From Rosenbergiella epipactidis (GTDB lineage: Bacteria; Pseudomonadota; Gammaproteobacteria; Enterobacterales; Enterobacteriaceae), in contig NZ_JABBFQ010000007.1 in the NCBI RefSeq assembly GCF_018494055.1, forward strand, positions 62,001-126,000: DNA of 64,000 nt, in the 5' to 3' direction. The stretch's first letter is position 1, and every line of letters starts with the position of its first letter. The position numbers and the translations under genes were made by a program. Below the pieces are notes generated by a model. That model did no database searches and was not told the DNA's origin. It saw only the letters and a list, made by a program, of their open reading frames with translations. Below, in pieces: positions 1 to 10,564 of this stretch.

Positions 1-450
1 AAAATAGTGGGCGATACCCAGCTGCTCAGCATCGGCATTACCATTAGTGATGGCGACTAACGGGATTTTCGCCGCTAATTCTGCCAACACTCGGTGGGTC
101 ATTTCGGGAATGTGCGCCGCACTGCGCCACTGATGAAAGACAGTCATTACCTCTGCGGCACCCGCTTGGGCCTGTTCGAGGGGTAACCCTACGCTCTGGA
201 TAAGGCTCACTAAGGTTGCGTGGCGCCACGCTGTGACATCATGAACAATCTCTGGATATTGCTGCTCAACCGATAGCCGTACGCGGTCATAATCTTGGGG
301 CGTAATCGTCGCCAAGCGAGGATGCCACGCTTGCAGTGCCTGATGGGTTTTTTCAACTGTAGTAAGGATGACTTGGCGATTATCATAAAGCGTATCATCC
401 AAGTCGAATGTCATCGCCTGCGGACGGTTAATCGGTCGATAGAAGCGCAT
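1..450 (-). CDS. yigB: HAD-family phosphatase YigB (partial, C-terminus off the window)
   Basis: This gene reads leftward and runs off the left edge, so only the first 150 codons are present. The N-terminus holds HAD motif I (DLDDTLYD, residues 16-23), with the nucleophile and acid/base aspartates. Near residue 137 is motif II (TNGN). In E. coli YigB is an FMN phosphatase of riboflavin metabolism; that function is taken from the homologue. The ATG overlaps the xerC stop as TAATG, so translation is probably coupled, and it is the last visible gene of the lptM-dapF-yigA-xerC-yigB operon. Motif III (Lys) and motif IV lie outside the window. Confidence 0.93.
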   Translation of the reverse strand, partial: MRFYRPINRPQAMTFDLDDTLYDNRQVILTTVEKTHQALQAWHPRLATITPQDYDRVRLSVEQQYPEIVHDVTAWRHATLVSLIQSVGLPLEQAQAGAAEVMTVFHQWRSAAHIPEMTHRVLAELAAKIPLVAITNGNADAEQLGIAHYF

Positions 451-1361
451 TAGGGTTTACCTCGTTTAGCACGGGGGTGGGCGGCATCATAGACCGAGGC
501 AAGATGCTGAAAGTCTAAGTGCGTATAGATCTGCGTTGTCGAGAGATTCGCATGACCTAAAAGCTCTTGCACGGCGCGTAAATCTCCGCTCGATTCTAAC
601 ATATGCGTGGCAAAAGAGTGGCGCAGCTTATGCGGATGGACATGCGTCGTGATGCCTTGCAACACGCCCCACTGGGCAAACCGTTTTTGAACGTTACGCG
701 TCGAGATACGCTTCCCCTGTTGCGAGACAAAGACCGCCTGATCTTCTGGCAGAAAGAGTTCACGCATCGCCAGCCAGCGCTCCAGCCACTCTATCGCCGT
801 GCGGCCAATGGGTAGGCGTCGTTCTTTACTCCCTTTGCCCATCACCCATACTTCGCCCGACTCTAACTCGAGGTGCTGACAGTCTAAGTTCACTAATTCG
901 GAAAGACGCAGTCCTCCGCCATACATCACCTCAAGCATGGTGCGGTCGCGAACCGATAGCGGATCATTGAGATCGATTGACAGTAACTGATTGACGGAAT
1001 CGACATCAATATTCTTGGGTAACGGCCGGCCCGCTCGAGGCGTCGCGATCCCTTTAGCGGGATTCGCCACTAACAAGCCCTGTGAGACTTGCCAATCAAG
1101 AAAACTCCGTAATGATGAGAGCCGAAGAGCAAGACTCGAGGCTTTTAACCCTTCTCGCCGCGATGCCGCCGCCATAGAACGAATATGGACTGGGGTAAGC
1201 TGCGACCAATCATTTAAGGAGGCTGCCGTAAAGAAATCGCAGATGACCTGTAACTGCCGCTGATAATTGGAAATGGTCAAGGGACTGAGCTGGCGCTCGA
1301 CCCGTAAATAACGTAAATAGGCTTCACAGCGTTGAAACAATACGTTGGCTTCGCCCGTCAT
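450..1361 (-). CDS. xerC: Tyrosine recombinase XerC
   Basis: Site-specific recombinase that works with XerD at dif to resolve chromosome dimers at the FtsK-bound septum. The 303-residue protein has an N-terminal SAM-like core-binding domain (about 10-100) and a C-terminal catalytic domain. All tyrosine recombinase residues are visible: Arg in GGGLRLSEL, Lys in [10 protein letters not shown], His and Arg in [12 protein letters not shown], His in [11 protein letters not shown] and the nucleophile Tyr in QIYTH. The length is close to that of E. coli XerC. The start overlaps the yigA stop by 4 bp (ATGA). No Xer-linked phage or plasmid features are nearby, so this is the housekeeping copy. Confidence 0.97.
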   Translation of the reverse strand: MTGEANVLFQRCEAYLRYLRVERQLSPLTISNYQRQLQVICDFFTAASLNDWSQLTPVHIRSMAAASRREGLKASSLALRLSSLRSFLDWQVSQGLLVANPAKGIATPRAGRPLPKNIDVDSVNQLLSIDLNDPLSVRDRTMLEVMYGGGLRLSELVNLDCQHLELESGEVWVMGKGSKERRLPIGRTAIEWLERWLAMRELFLPEDQAVFVSQQGKRISTRNVQKRFAQWGVLQGITTHVHPHKLRHSFATHMLESSGDLRAVQELLGHANLSTTQIYTHLDFQHLASVYDAAHPRAKRGKP

Positions 1362-2068
1362 GATCGACTAATCCAACGCGTCAGTAAATGGGGAAGAAAG
1401 CCTGCGATGCAATCCAATAATTCTGTTCCCATGCCTGGGTGATAGTGATCTTTATTACGGCTACTAAAGATCAAAACGCCGACATCTCGCCCTTTGTCCG
1501 TCAGTAAGGAGAGTGCCACCGAACCAATCGCTTTCGCTTCAGGGATCAATAACAGCAGTTCTGGGCCCTGTAAGCGTCCAAGATAGTGGCTGTCTTGCGT
1601 AAAGCGCTGCAACTGTAATGGCGTGAAAGCGTTGCGATCTAGTCCCAAATGGTGGAATCCAGACGGGGCGGCCAACTGCCAGCTGTCATTGAATAAACGA
1701 AAGGTTGCCCCCGCTAAACCCAGTCCCCTCGCCCAATAGTGTAAACGGCTTTGTAATTCGGCGAGATCGCTGGCGGTAGCAAGGTGCGATTGTAAATGGA
1801 GTAGCTGGCCAAACAGATGCTGATTCGCTTGCGCTTGCTCCATTAACAGCGTGATCTCTTGCTCTAGATTCACTATTTGTTGGCGTTGACGGGTCAACTG
1901 CCATTCGACCAAAGACACACTGCCTTTTACCGGATGAGGAATAATCATCTGTTCGACTTGACGCGCATTATGAATAAAAAAATCAGGGTGCTCGCGAAGG
2001 TACTCGCTCACCCGCTCATCATCTAGCGGTTGACTCGGTAAGGCCGTCTGTTCTTGGTGAGTGGTCAT
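1358..2068 (-). CDS. yigA: DUF484 family protein YigA
   Basis: A 236-residue DUF484 protein of unknown role, conserved between dapF and xerC in Enterobacterales. The N-terminus holds the conserved YLREHPDFF stretch (about 23-31). A predicted coiled coil follows (about 58-95, rich in Q, E and L), then a GAF-like region with [16 protein letters not shown] and [20 protein letters not shown]. There is no signal peptide or membrane segment, so it should be cytoplasmic. It overlaps dapF upstream and xerC downstream by 4 bp each, which implies co-translation. I assign no function beyond family membership. Confidence 0.9.
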   Translation of the reverse strand: MTTHQEQTALPSQPLDDERVSEYLREHPDFFIHNARQVEQMIIPHPVKGSVSLVEWQLTRQRQQIVNLEQEITLLMEQAQANQHLFGQLLHLQSHLATASDLAELQSRLHYWARGLGLAGATFRLFNDSWQLAAPSGFHHLGLDRNAFTPLQLQRFTQDSHYLGRLQGPELLLLIPEAKAIGSVALSLLTDKGRDVGVLIFSSRNKDHYHPGMGTELLDCIAGFLPHLLTRWISRS

Positions 2069-2889
2069 AAGTGAATAAATCCATCATAAACGTGAGTGGC
2101 TGGCCCGGTCATAAACAGCGGCGTTCCCGGTCCCTGCCAGGCAATATGCAGGGTCCCACCCGGTAGATCAACCCGAACATTCTGACTCAGCAATCCTTGT
2201 TGAATTCCGCTCGCTACCGCCGCACACGCGCCACTGCCACAGGCTTGTGTCTCACCCGCGCCACGTTCATAGACGCGTAACCGAATATGTTCGCGGTTGA
2301 CCACTTCCATAAAACCGACGTTGACCCGTTCCGGAAAGCGGTCATGGCTTTCGAGAATAGGTCCGAGGACTTCGACTTCTGCGGTCGCGGTCGCTTGAAC
2401 TTGGATCACGCAGTGGGGGTTACCCATCGAGACCGCGCCAAACATCACGGTTCTCTCTTCAACACGTAACAGGTAGAGACTTTCTGCCTTATTGGCTCTA
2501 AACGGCACCTCTGACGGTTCAAACTTGGGTTCCCCCATGTTGACCTGCACCAACTCGTCGCGGTTAACGGTTAGCACCATCTGTCCAGCTTGCGTACTGA
2601 CCCGAATACTGTTCTTGTTGGTCAATCCTTTTAGCCGGACAAAACGGGCAAAACAGCGCGCCCCATTTCCACACTGCGCCACTTCACTGCCATCCGCATT
2701 ATAAATGCGGTAGTGGAAATCGAGGTCTGGGTCATAGGGTGGCTCTACCACCAATAATTGATCGAAACCAATCCCTAAATGGCGATCAGCTAAGCGTCGT
2801 ATCAGTTCTGGAGAAAAAAACACATTCTGAGTAACGGCATCAACCACCATGAAATCGTTACCTAGGCCATGCATTTTAGAAAACTGCAT
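2065..2889 (-). CDS. dapF: Diaminopimelate epimerase
   Basis: Cofactor-free epimerase converting LL-diaminopimelate to meso-diaminopimelate, the last step before peptidoglycan cross-linking residues and lysine are made. The 274-residue length equals the E. coli enzyme. Both catalytic cysteines are present in their motifs: QCGNGARCF (about residue 73) and [12 protein letters not shown] (about residue 217). The start [13 protein letters not shown] is the usual one for the family. The gene sits 27 bp after lptM and overlaps yigA by 4 bp, the standard enterobacterial operon. Confidence 0.98.
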   Translation of the reverse strand: MQFSKMHGLGNDFMVVDAVTQNVFFSPELIRRLADRHLGIGFDQLLVVEPPYDPDLDFHYRIYNADGSEVAQCGNGARCFARFVRLKGLTNKNSIRVSTQAGQMVLTVNRDELVQVNMGEPKFEPSEVPFRANKAESLYLLRVEERTVMFGAVSMGNPHCVIQVQATATAEVEVLGPILESHDRFPERVNVGFMEVVNREHIRLRVYERGAGETQACGSGACAAVASGIQQGLLSQNVRVDLPGGTLHIAWQGPGTPLFMTGPATHVYDGFIHL

Positions 2890-2916
2890 GCTTCACCCCA
2901 TTGCCAAGTTGGCTAA

Positions 2917-3093
2917 CTATAAGTTGTCGGATTTTTTATTCGATTTTTTGAAAACACCTTGGTCGTAACCGGTATTTTGGCCCTGTTGCTTACCCGAACT
3001 ATCTTTAGGGAAATAGAGAGGGCCTTTTAATCCACAGCCTGTTAACGCAATAACGGCAATAAACAGAGTATATTTAGCCACAGCATTCTTCAT
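2917..3093 (-). CDS. lptM: Small lipoprotein LptM (YifL)
   Basis: A 58-residue lipoprotein. The signal sequence starts MKNAVAKYTLFIAVIAL and ends in the lipobox LTGC, so Cys20 would be lipidated. The mature part begins CGLKGPLYFP, the conserved core of YifL/LptM. In E. coli LptM helps the LptD-LptE LPS translocon mature by promoting LptD disulfide formation; this is family knowledge. The tail is polar and low in complexity (Gln, Asn, Lys). It is first in the dapF operon, as in E. coli. Confidence 0.9.
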   Translation of the reverse strand: MKNAVAKYTLFIAVIALTGCGLKGPLYFPKDSSGKQQGQNTGYDQGVFKKSNKKSDNL

Positions 3094-3204
3094 TGTTATT
3101 TACTCACTTAACTTTCTATTCTACGTATCATCGCAGTTGAAACGGGAAAAGCAACAGAAAATCGTGGAATTGACGGATGAACCCCTCTACGCGCTAAAAC
3201 TCAG

Positions 3205-3233
3205 ATGACCCATTGTTAAGCAATCGTTATACT
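3205..3233 (+). promoter_or_regulatory. Candidate sigma70 promoter of cyaY
   Basis: The hexamers ATGACC (3205-3210) and TATACT (3228-3233) are separated by exactly 17 bp. They sit about 20 bp before a strong Shine-Dalgarno (AGAGGAG) and the cyaY ATG. The -35 matches consensus at 4 of 6 positions and the -10 at 5 of 6. No transcript data are available here. Confidence 0.5.
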
Positions 3234-3253
3234 AGTCAAAAAGAGGAGCGAGC

Positions 3254-3571
3254 ATGAACGACAGCGAATTTCATCAACAAGCAGACCAACTGTTATTAAC
3301 TATCGAAGAACGCTTAGACGAGCACGATGGGGATACCGATATTGATTACGAAACCCATGGCAATGTGATGACCCTGAGCTTCGAGAATGGCACTAAAATT
3401 ATCATCAATCGCCAAGAGCCATTACATCAAGTCTGGTTAGCGACTAAAGCAGGCGGCTATCATTTTTCTTTCAATGATGGGAAATGGGTGTGTGATCGCA
3501 CTGGCAACGAATTTTGGGCGTTACTTGCCGAAGCCTGTACGGTACAAGCGGGTGAGTCTGTTTCGTTCTAA
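3254..3571 (+). CDS. cyaY: Frataxin-like iron donor CyaY
   Basis: Bacterial frataxin of 105 residues, which binds iron and modulates IscS-dependent Fe-S cluster assembly. The first helix carries the acidic iron-binding surface ([18 protein letters not shown]). The beta-sheet signature follows ([19 protein letters not shown], then [14 protein letters not shown]). The start has a strong Shine-Dalgarno (AGAGGAG, 8 bp upstream). It is convergent with cyaA; the two stop codons lie 2 bp apart, with no obvious terminator hairpin between them. Confidence 0.97.
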   Translation: MNDSEFHQQADQLLLTIEERLDEHDGDTDIDYETHGNVMTLSFENGTKIIINRQEPLHQVWLATKAGGYHFSFNDGKWVCDRTGNEFWALLAEACTVQAGESVSF

Positions 3572-3573
3572 CT

Positions 3574-6132
3574 CTAAGGACGATAAGGCGACCGCGGAAG
3601 GATATTTTGGCCGAGTTGCGGGGACACTCTCTCCGTAACTTCATCTTGGCTTGGCGAGTGGAAGTTAATGATCGTTGAGCGTCCTTGTTGTTCCACGACC
3701 TGATAAAATTGCGGTAAATTGAAATTAATCGATGACGTCCCGAAGGTTAACCGATCGTGAGACGACGAGTAAAATCGGCACACGTCACGCATCAGTTCTT
3801 CTTTGCTTCCTTCACAGTGCTGATAAACCTCGGCGTGATTCTGTTCATCAAGGACATAGATACTAAAGCTTTGCGCAGGGGCATGGTCTTCGAAGAAAAA
3901 CTGGATAATGCCTTCACTGGCATAATTTTTGACTACCGTGGGAAGACTCGCCTGTTTCGAGTCCATCTGGATCGACAAGCCTTGTAATTTATTATTTGAA
4001 ATCGCCCCATAAAACTCGACCGCGTTTTTGAGTTTCTGCACGGAGACCCCCATCCGCTCAAAGAAGAGTCCCCAAGTATCACTCGCCAATTTCAATGCTT
4101 TAAAACGCCCGGTTTCTTGCCGATTACTGGAAAGGCGTAAATCGATGCACTCTGAGACCAGCTGCAACACTCGAGTCCGAATAAGCGCACGTAAATGCGG
4201 GCTGTAACAGAATACTTCGACCGCCTCCGGAGGCAGGGCTTCCTGATGCATTTTGCCTAAGATAGTCTTCAACGCTTCAATCATCGCCGATTCACCTTCA
4301 AAATGCAGCGTCCTTACCTCATTCCACGAGTTACGGTAGAGAAGATCGACACTGCCAATCAGGCACTGCTGCTGCTGACCGAAGCTGAAAACGTCCATTT
4401 TACGAAAATCAAACAACACCACTTGATCACGCAATGCCTGAGTCGGATCAGACTCTACGTTCACCATCAATGCCAGATGCCGTATTTCACAAGGACTGTA
4501 AAGCGCTTTGGGCGTTGGAGCGGGGAGACGTATCGGAAAATGCGTTGCGATATCGTGAACCAGTTCTTGTAGACGAGACAGATCGCACAGACTTGTCCCT
4601 TTGATATGGAGATGCGTCTTTTCCGTCAGTAAGCCATTAAACCACGCCCATGCCACCAGCTTATTTAAATAGCGGTTATATTCGAGCGGTTGATGGCTAA
4701 TGATCGCATTCATCTCAGGAGCCTGATTATACAGATACCATCCACGGCGGTTAGCGCGCCCTTCGGCCACATAAATAAACGTGAGATGGTCTTCTGAAAG
4801 GTCGGGAGAGATTTGCGGGTTAAGCAGCGCCACCTTACCGGGTAAGGCCTCAAATGCCGCATAAAGCTTACGTGTAAGGACGCCAATATCTTGAGGGCTA
4901 GCACTCACGCTAAGATTGTTACGGCGAGCAAAACGAATCAGGTTTCGATAGCTTTGCATCATCGCATCAAGTAACTCGTTATGGGCGACACGAACTTGTT
5001 CAATTTTCCAGTGCGCCCGTCCATCAAGTTGGGTGAGGAGATCGCTCCCCCATCCCCAGCGCGTCACAAACTGTGCCAAAATTTCCCGTCGCCAAGGAGA
5101 AAGCTCATCGTGGCTCCCTGACGTCAACTTTTCAGAGACTTTCAAATAAAAACAGCGACGGACTAAATCCAGCCGAGCGGTATCATTGATGGCTTCTAAA
5201 TAGGCAGTCACGCGTTCCAGCATCATACAATAAGGGTCGAGACCAAAATGAATAATCTCCCCATCGTGTAAACACTGCTTAATTTCTGTCGCTAACAGGC
5301 GTGTATTTGGGTACTCCCAGCTATAAGCTTCCAATAAGACGGTTTTCAACACGGCCTTATAGGGGGAGTCGATGCTTTTATACAGCTGCCACAAGCTGGC
5401 CCCAAAATACTCTTCCGCAGACAGGGTCCCTAAACCGCCAAGGTCGATCCATTCGTTTGGTACCAGTGCCCCTTTGGCGTAAAGCTCCATTACGTACTCA
5501 TCGTAATGTGCCTCATGCTCACTGGGGACCAAATTCCAAAGAATGCGCTTACCCGCCAAGCGAACCGCACTGCGATAAAACTCATCCAGCAGCAGGATAT
5601 GTTGAGTACTGCCACAATCCTCTTTGCCCAGCGCACCGCTCTCGTTCATCCGAAAACGGTTTTCGTGAATGAGAAAGAAGCTGATCTCAACGCCCTGCTT
5701 TTTACACCATAGCTGGAGTTGATGGCATTTATTCTGTAGTGCCTGGCGTTCCGCACTATCCAACCAGGATTGGTGACAGACCCAGATATCGAGATCAGAG
5801 TCACTGCTCTGACCGATTGAAGAGGTACTGCCCATGGAATAAAGTCCCAGAATGGGGGCATTCTCCGGCGGGGGCGTTAGTGTATAGGTACTCTCAGGAA
5901 AAAGTGTTGCGAGCAGCGACTGTTGGGTCTCATCCGGCGTGAAGAAACTAATACCATGCGGGGTGTTATGAGAAAGGTAACCCGGCATATCAGGGTGATG
6001 GTAATGCAAGAGCACAGGCAGCAAACTATAGATGTGACGAAACGCCGCGCCCATCGCCGCGGTGGCACGATCAGTGCGTAACTGATTAATCGCATCCAAT
6101 CGTTGTTTCAGTGTCTCTATATAAAGGTACAA
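3574..6132 (-). CDS. cyaA: Class I adenylate cyclase CyaA (TTG start)
   Basis: Makes cyclic AMP, the CRP co-activator, under control of the glucose phosphotransferase protein EIIA-Glc. Counting from the proposed start it has 852 residues, against 848 in E. coli. The catalytic N-terminal half has [18 protein letters not shown], with two metal-binding aspartates. The class I signatures [14 protein letters not shown] and YSPCEIRH are present, and the C-terminal regulatory part is complete. An upstream ATG at 6192 would add 20 residues not seen in E. coli CyaA. I chose the TTG at 6130-6132 because the text after it, [15 protein letters not shown], matches the E. coli protein, which also starts at a rare TTG. 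Confidence 0.95.
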   Translation of the reverse strand: MYLYIETLKQRLDAINQLRTDRATAAMGAAFRHIYSLLPVLLHYHHPDMPGYLSHNTPHGISFFTPDETQQSLLATLFPESTYTLTPPPENAPILGLYSMGSTSSIGQSSDSDLDIWVCHQSWLDSAERQALQNKCHQLQLWCKKQGVEISFFLIHENRFRMNESGALGKEDCGSTQHILLLDEFYRSAVRLAGKRILWNLVPSEHEAHYDEYVMELYAKGALVPNEWIDLGGLGTLSAEEYFGASLWQLYKSIDSPYKAVLKTVLLEAYSWEYPNTRLLATEIKQCLHDGEIIHFGLDPYCMMLERVTAYLEAINDTARLDLVRRCFYLKVSEKLTSGSHDELSPWRREILAQFVTRWGWGSDLLTQLDGRAHWKIEQVRVAHNELLDAMMQSYRNLIRFARRNNLSVSASPQDIGVLTRKLYAAFEALPGKVALLNPQISPDLSEDHLTFIYVAEGRANRRGWYLYNQAPEMNAIISHQPLEYNRYLNKLVAWAWFNGLLTEKTHLHIKGTSLCDLSRLQELVHDIATHFPIRLPAPTPKALYSPCEIRHLALMVNVESDPTQALRDQVVLFDFRKMDVFSFGQQQQCLIGSVDLLYRNSWNEVRTLHFEGESAMIEALKTILGKMHQEALPPEAVEVFCYSPHLRALIRTRVLQLVSECIDLRLSSNRQETGRFKALKLASDTWGLFFERMGVSVQKLKNAVEFYGAISNNKLQGLSIQMDSKQASLPTVVKNYASEGIIQFFFEDHAPAQSFSIYVLDEQNHAEVYQHCEGSKEELMRDVCRFYSSSHDRLTFGTSSINFNLPQFYQVVEQQGRSTIINFHSPSQDEVTERVSPQLGQNILPRSPYRP

Positions 6133-6401
6133 GGCATCACACCCGAACTCATGACAAGAAGTTGATAAAGGTTCCACGCGGCGGTGCTGCATTCTCTACC
6201 GCGGTCGGTCAATCTAACACTGCCACCCCATCCGGTAAAGCGTGTTAGTGCCTTCACCCTAGCATGTCTGCGTGGTCAACATTGAACAATCTATGTGTTG
6301 TGATTAAAAAATAATCGACAGGGGTTTTCGTTGGTGGAAAGTGCCACATCCTAAGTTTAAATGTTAGGATAATAGATAAATGTAAAAGCATGGTTACGAG
6401 T

Positions 6402-7334
6402 ATGACTGACAAAACAATCCGAATTGCCACCCGTAAAAGCCCGCTCGCCCTATGGCAGGCGGAATATGTGCAGCAACAATTAATCGCTCATCATCCAGGT
6501 TTACGTGTTGAGTTGGTCACCATGGTGACAAAAGGCGACATATTGCTGGATAGCCCGCTATCAAAAGTGGGCGGGAAAGGATTGTTTGTCAAAGAACTCG
6601 AATCGGCGATGTTGGAAGGTCGTGCTGACTTGGCGGTCCACTCGATGAAAGATGTTCCCGTCGCATTTCCTGAAAAGTTGGGGCTTGTGGCCATCTGCCC
6701 ACGTGAAAATCCTTTGGATGCCTTTGTCTCGAATCACTACGACTGCATTGATGCACTGCCACAAGGCGCTATCGTTGGCACCTCCAGCCTACGACGTCAA
6801 TGCCAGATAAGCGCACTGCGCCCCGATCTGGTGATTCGTTCATTGCGTGGTAACGTGGGAACTCGCCTATCTAAGCTGGATGCAGGGGAATACGATGCGA
6901 TCATCCTCGCCTCAGCCGGTCTTATCCGTTTAGGATTAACTTCCCGGATCCGTTACTCACTGCCTCCAGAAGTTTCTCTTCCGGCGGTCGGCCAAGGTGC
7001 GGTAGGCATTGAGTGCCGCAATGATGATACGGCGTTACATCAATTACTCGCGCCGCTTAACGACCCGGCGACGGCAGTGCGTGTTATGGCAGAACGCGCA
7101 ATGAATACTCGCCTAGAAGGCGGATGTCAGGTTCCGATTGCAAGCTATGCACTGCTTGAAGACGGTAAGTTATGGCTTAGAGGGCTAGTCGGCACTCCCG
7201 AGGGTGACGTCATCATCGCCGGTGAACGTCACGGTACGGCTGAAGAGGCTGAAGCGCTAGGTATCTCACTGGCCGATGAGCTATTGGCGCGCGGGGCTGG
7301 CGATATCCTTCGTAAAGTTTACCAAGGACAGTAA
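6402..7334 (+). CDS. hemC: Porphobilinogen deaminase (hydroxymethylbilane synthase)
   Basis: Polymerises four porphobilinogen molecules into hydroxymethylbilane in haem and sirohaem synthesis. The 310-residue protein has [16 protein letters not shown] at the N-terminus, the substrate-binding motifs SMKDVP and TSSLRRQCQ, the aspartate region [14 protein letters not shown], and the dipyrromethane-cofactor cysteine in LEGGCQVPI. Another ATG at 6390 is in frame. The one at 6402 gives the usual spacing to the IATR motif, and neither has a strong Shine-Dalgarno. hemD follows 4 bp after the stop. The 257 bp between the cyaA and hemC starts must carry both divergent promoters, but I could not place them with confidence. 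Confidence 0.96.
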   Translation: MTDKTIRIATRKSPLALWQAEYVQQQLIAHHPGLRVELVTMVTKGDILLDSPLSKVGGKGLFVKELESAMLEGRADLAVHSMKDVPVAFPEKLGLVAICPRENPLDAFVSNHYDCIDALPQGAIVGTSSLRRQCQISALRPDLVIRSLRGNVGTRLSKLDAGEYDAIILASAGLIRLGLTSRIRYSLPPEVSLPAVGQGAVGIECRNDDTALHQLLAPLNDPATAVRVMAERAMNTRLEGGCQVPIASYALLEDGKLWLRGLVGTPEGDVIIAGERHGTAEEAEALGISLADELLARGAGDILRKVYQGQ

Positions 7335-7338
7335 TACG

Positions 7339-8076
7339 ATGAGTATTCTGGTCACTCGGCCTGCCCCTGAAGGACAACAGCTCGTTGAACGGTTACGCTT
7401 GACTGGACGTCAGGCGTGGCACCTGCCCCTTATCGAGTTTCTCCCAGGCCGCCAGTTATCAGAGTTCTGCTCATCTCTCGCCACACTCACCCCCGATGAT
7501 CGGATCATCGCGGTATCGGCACGGGCCCTCACCTATGTCGGCCCTTTTTTGCAGGCAGCGGATACCTCTTGGCCCACCGAGGTACACTATTTCGCTATCG
7601 GTAAAAACAGTGCCTTAGCGTTACACCGCTATTGTCAGCAACGGGTTGAATTTCCAGAAAATTCAATTAGTGAAGCGTTGTTGGACCTGCCCTTATTAGA
7701 GAATATCGCCGGTAAAAACTGTGTCATATTGCGGGGAAATACTGGCCGAGAACACCTCGGAGAAACCTTGCAATCTCGCGGTGCTAAGGTGACCTATTTC
7801 GAATGTTATCAACGAGTCGCTATAAATTATCATGGCGCAGAGCAGGCTTTTCGCTGGCGACAAAAGGGGATCTCAACCATAATTGTGACAAGTGGTGAGA
7901 TGTTAAACCTACTCTATGAATTGATTCCCGCTCTCGATCGGAACGAATGGTTACTCCACTGTCGGCTAGTTGTCGTCAGTAAACGCTTGGCAACGCTTGC
8001 CACCGACTTTGGTTGGCGAGATATTATTGTTGCTGATGGTGCGGATAACGATGCGTTATTGCGCGCATTACGCTGA
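7339..8076 (+). CDS. hemD: Uroporphyrinogen-III synthase
   Basis: Closes hydroxymethylbilane to uroporphyrinogen III with inversion of ring D. The protein has 245 residues, about the E. coli length (246). It begins MSILVTRPAPEGQQL, and the conserved C-terminal text VTSGEMLNLLYELIP and ADGADNDALLRALR is clear. A longer in-frame reading from 7276 overlaps hemC, adds 21 residues with no family match and was not used. The gene lies between hemC and hemX in the usual operon. Sequence identity in this family is low, so synteny adds to the call. Confidence 0.94.
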   Translation: MSILVTRPAPEGQQLVERLRLTGRQAWHLPLIEFLPGRQLSEFCSSLATLTPDDRIIAVSARALTYVGPFLQAADTSWPTEVHYFAIGKNSALALHRYCQQRVEFPENSISEALLDLPLLENIAGKNCVILRGNTGREHLGETLQSRGAKVTYFECYQRVAINYHGAEQAFRWRQKGISTIIVTSGEMLNLLYELIPALDRNEWLLHCRLVVVSKRLATLATDFGWRDIIVADGADNDALLRALR

Positions 8077-8101
8077 AATTAAACTTATGGGATAAGCCTC
8101 T

Positions 8102-9256
8102 ATGACGGAACACAAAGCCCCCTCCGCCATGCCGGAAGAAGTGAAAGAAGATAACACTGCAACACCTTCTCCGAAGCCGATTCGCACGGCTGGCAATGGT
8201 AAAGCACTGGCGAGCCTCGCAATCGTTATTGCGTTAGCGTCAGGCCTAGGTAGCGCCTGGTATATCACGCATACTCATCACGCACAATTGAGTTCAAATC
8301 AAGCGTTACGCGACCAACTTGCGCAAGCTCAGCAACAAAACGGCAAGGATCAGCAGCAGCTGGTTCAACAGCTGTCTACTACCGAACAAGCGTTAAAAGA
8401 TTCACAGTCCCAGCTGCAAGAGACTGAAAAAGATCTACAGGGCCTGCGCGATAAAGTAAATTCCCTGACCGGGAATGATGCCAGTGTCTGGTTAGTCTCC
8501 CAAGCCGATTACCTGGTGAAGCTGGCGGGAAGAAAGTTATGGAGCGATCAAGACGTCACCACAGCACTGGCCTTACTGAAAAGTGCTGACCGTAGTCTGG
8601 CGCAGATGGATGACCCCAGTATCATCAATGTACGCCGTGCGTTAAACCAAGATATCTCTACCCTAGCCAATATCAATCAAGTTGATTATGACGGCATTAT
8701 CTTACAAGTGAGCCAACTGGCGAATAATGTTGATAATCTGCGGTTAGCCGACGATAGCGACAACGACTCGCCAATGGATAAAGATAGCAACGATATTTCA
8801 GGCTCCTTATCCGAGTGGCGCCATAACTTAGTGGCGAGCTGGCACGACTTTATGGATAACTTTATAACGGTTCGTCGTCGGGATAACAGCGCACAGCCAT
8901 TATTGGCCCCTAATCAAGATATCTATTTACGCGAAAATATCCGCTCGCGCCTGCTTATTGCCTCGCAAGCTATCCCTCGCCATCAAGAAGATATCTATAA
9001 ACAATCCCTCGAAGCGGTATCGACTTGGGTACGGGCTTGGTACAACACGGATGACCCAACGACTAAAGCTTTCTTAGCGCAGATAGATCAACTGTCACAA
9101 ACCCCTATTGCGATGGATCTTCCTGAGTCGCTCTCTAGCCAAGGGTTGATCGATAAATTAATGCAGAATCGCGTCCGTGGCTTAATGAGTAGCCCAAGCA
9201 ATAACGATCCACAGCCTGCGCCAACGCCGGCTACTGCACCGCAACAAGGAGGTTAA
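8102..9256 (+). CDS. hemX: HemX family inner-membrane protein
   Basis: A 384-residue protein once annotated as a uroporphyrinogen methyltransferase. It lacks any methyltransferase motif, so that activity is unlikely. It has a cytoplasmic N-terminus rich in Pro and Glu, one membrane segment (about 37-57, [20 protein letters not shown]), a long Gln-rich coiled coil (about 70-125) and a periplasmic domain ending in a Pro/Ala/Gln-rich tail. It stands between hemD and hemY, as across Enterobacterales. Its role is unsettled; a scaffold in haem synthesis is a common guess. Confidence 0.92.
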   Translation: MTEHKAPSAMPEEVKEDNTATPSPKPIRTAGNGKALASLAIVIALASGLGSAWYITHTHHAQLSSNQALRDQLAQAQQQNGKDQQQLVQQLSTTEQALKDSQSQLQETEKDLQGLRDKVNSLTGNDASVWLVSQADYLVKLAGRKLWSDQDVTTALALLKSADRSLAQMDDPSIINVRRALNQDISTLANINQVDYDGIILQVSQLANNVDNLRLADDSDNDSPMDKDSNDISGSLSEWRHNLVASWHDFMDNFITVRRRDNSAQPLLAPNQDIYLRENIRSRLLIASQAIPRHQEDIYKQSLEAVSTWVRAWYNTDDPTTKAFLAQIDQLSQTPIAMDLPESLSSQGLIDKLMQNRVRGLMSSPSNNDPQPAPTPATAPQQGG

Positions 9257-9257
9257 G

Positions 9258-10454
9258 GTGATTAAAGTCTTAGCACTCTTTATTTTACTGATTGCCGGAA
9301 TCGTTCTAGGCCCGGTTTTCGCAGGTAAGCAAGGCTACGTACTGATCCAAACCTCTCAATGGAATATCGAAACCTCCGTGACAGGGTTGGTGATCATCCT
9401 GCTGGTCGCCCTGATCGTTATTCTCCTCATCGAGTGGGTAATACGTCGTCTGTTTAGAACCGGCTCACGCGCTCGTCGCTGGTTTGCTGGCCGAAAACAC
9501 CGCTTAGCGCAGAAACATACCAATACAGCATTGATTAAGTTAGCAGAGGGCGACTATCAGCAAGTTGAAAAGCTGATGACCAAGAATGCTGACCATGCTG
9601 ATACGCCTGTCGCGAACTACTTACTCGCGGCAGAAGCGGCCCAACAACGGGGTGATGAAATCCGCGCAAATCAACACCTTGAGCGCGCATCAGAGCTGAG
9701 TACAGACAACCAAATCCCTGTGGAAATTGCACGTGCACGGATCCTCTTAGCCCGTGAAGAGAATCATGCTGCCCGCCACACGATCGACCGTTTACTGGAT
9801 GTTGCTCCGCGTCACCCAGAAGTGCTGCGTTTGGCACAAACGGCGTATCTCCGCACGGGTGCCTGGTCGGCGTTACTGGATATCTTGCCTTCGCTTGAGA
9901 AAGACCAAGTCGTCAGCAAAGAGGAAGCAGAAACGCTCACGCAGAAAGCGTGGTTAGGCCAAATGGAACAAGCTATGGCATCTGGCGGTAGCGAGAGCTT
10001 AAAACAATGGTGGGGCCATCAAGCCCGTAAAACACGCCAAGACTCACGTTTACAGGCCGCAATGGTGACACACTTGATCGAGTGTGACGATCATGAGATG
10101 GCACAGGTCATCGCGATGGAGGGGCTTAAACGCCACTACAACGAAAGTTTAGTGCTCTCTATTCCAAAGATTAAGACGGCAAACAGTGATGATTCCGAGA
10201 AGTTAGTCCGTCAGCTGATCAAACAGCATGGATCAACGCCGCTTTTAGAAAGTACCTTGGGGCAATTGCTGATGCGTCGGGGCGAATGGCAGCAGGCTGC
10301 AGACGCGTTTAAGGCAGCCCTAGCACAACGCCCAGACAGTTTTGATTACGCTTGGTTAGCGGACGTTTACGATAAAATGCGTCGTCCAGAAGAAGCGGCG
10401 AAAATGCGCCGTGAAGGACTCCATCTCACGCTAACAAAATATCCTGACCAGTAA
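9258..10454 (+). CDS. hemY: HemY, TPR-containing inner-membrane protein
   Basis: A 398-residue protein with two N-terminal membrane segments (about 3-22 and 40-62) followed by a TPR-rich domain (for example EVLRLAQTAYLRTGAWSALL and GEWQQAADAFKAALAQRPDS). It is unrelated to the Bacillus protoporphyrinogen oxidase of the same name. The start is GTG; the Shine-Dalgarno AAGGAGG lies inside the end of hemX, so the pair is probably co-translated. Its length matches the E. coli protein. The biochemical role is uncertain; E. coli work links it to haem homeostasis. Confidence 0.94.
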   Translation: MIKVLALFILLIAGIVLGPVFAGKQGYVLIQTSQWNIETSVTGLVIILLVALIVILLIEWVIRRLFRTGSRARRWFAGRKHRLAQKHTNTALIKLAEGDYQQVEKLMTKNADHADTPVANYLLAAEAAQQRGDEIRANQHLERASELSTDNQIPVEIARARILLAREENHAARHTIDRLLDVAPRHPEVLRLAQTAYLRTGAWSALLDILPSLEKDQVVSKEEAETLTQKAWLGQMEQAMASGGSESLKQWWGHQARKTRQDSRLQAAMVTHLIECDDHEMAQVIAMEGLKRHYNESLVLSIPKIKTANSDDSEKLVRQLIKQHGSTPLLESTLGQLLMRRGEWQQAADAFKAALAQRPDSFDYAWLADVYDKMRRPEEAAKMRREGLHLTLTKYPDQ

Positions 10455-10469
10455 TCTCTCCTACCTTTA

Positions 10470-10489
10470 GGCGGCTGTTCGCAGCCGCC
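10470..10489 (+). terminator. Hairpin after hemY with UUCG tetraloop
   Basis: A perfect 8-bp stem, GGCGGCTG and CAGCCGCC, is closed by a TTCG tetraloop and begins 15 bp after the hemY stop. The U-tract is poor (CTCTCCTAAT follows). It may therefore be a weak terminator or a 3'-end stabiliser rather than a full intrinsic terminator. Confidence 0.6.
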
Positions 10490-10564
10490 CTCTCCTAATA
10501 CTTATTGCTAAGAACGCCAAACCATGATGTTATCAGGGATCCCCACCCCTTAGGCGTTAACGTT

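Noticed and set aside
6280-6330. Possible CRP site in the cyaA-hemC gap (TGTGA half site near 6299)
   Set aside because: Only one half site matches; the second arm of the palindrome is absent.
7276-7338. Longer HemD start overlapping hemC
   Set aside because: The extra residues are an out-of-frame reading of the hemC end; MSILVTRP is the conserved start.
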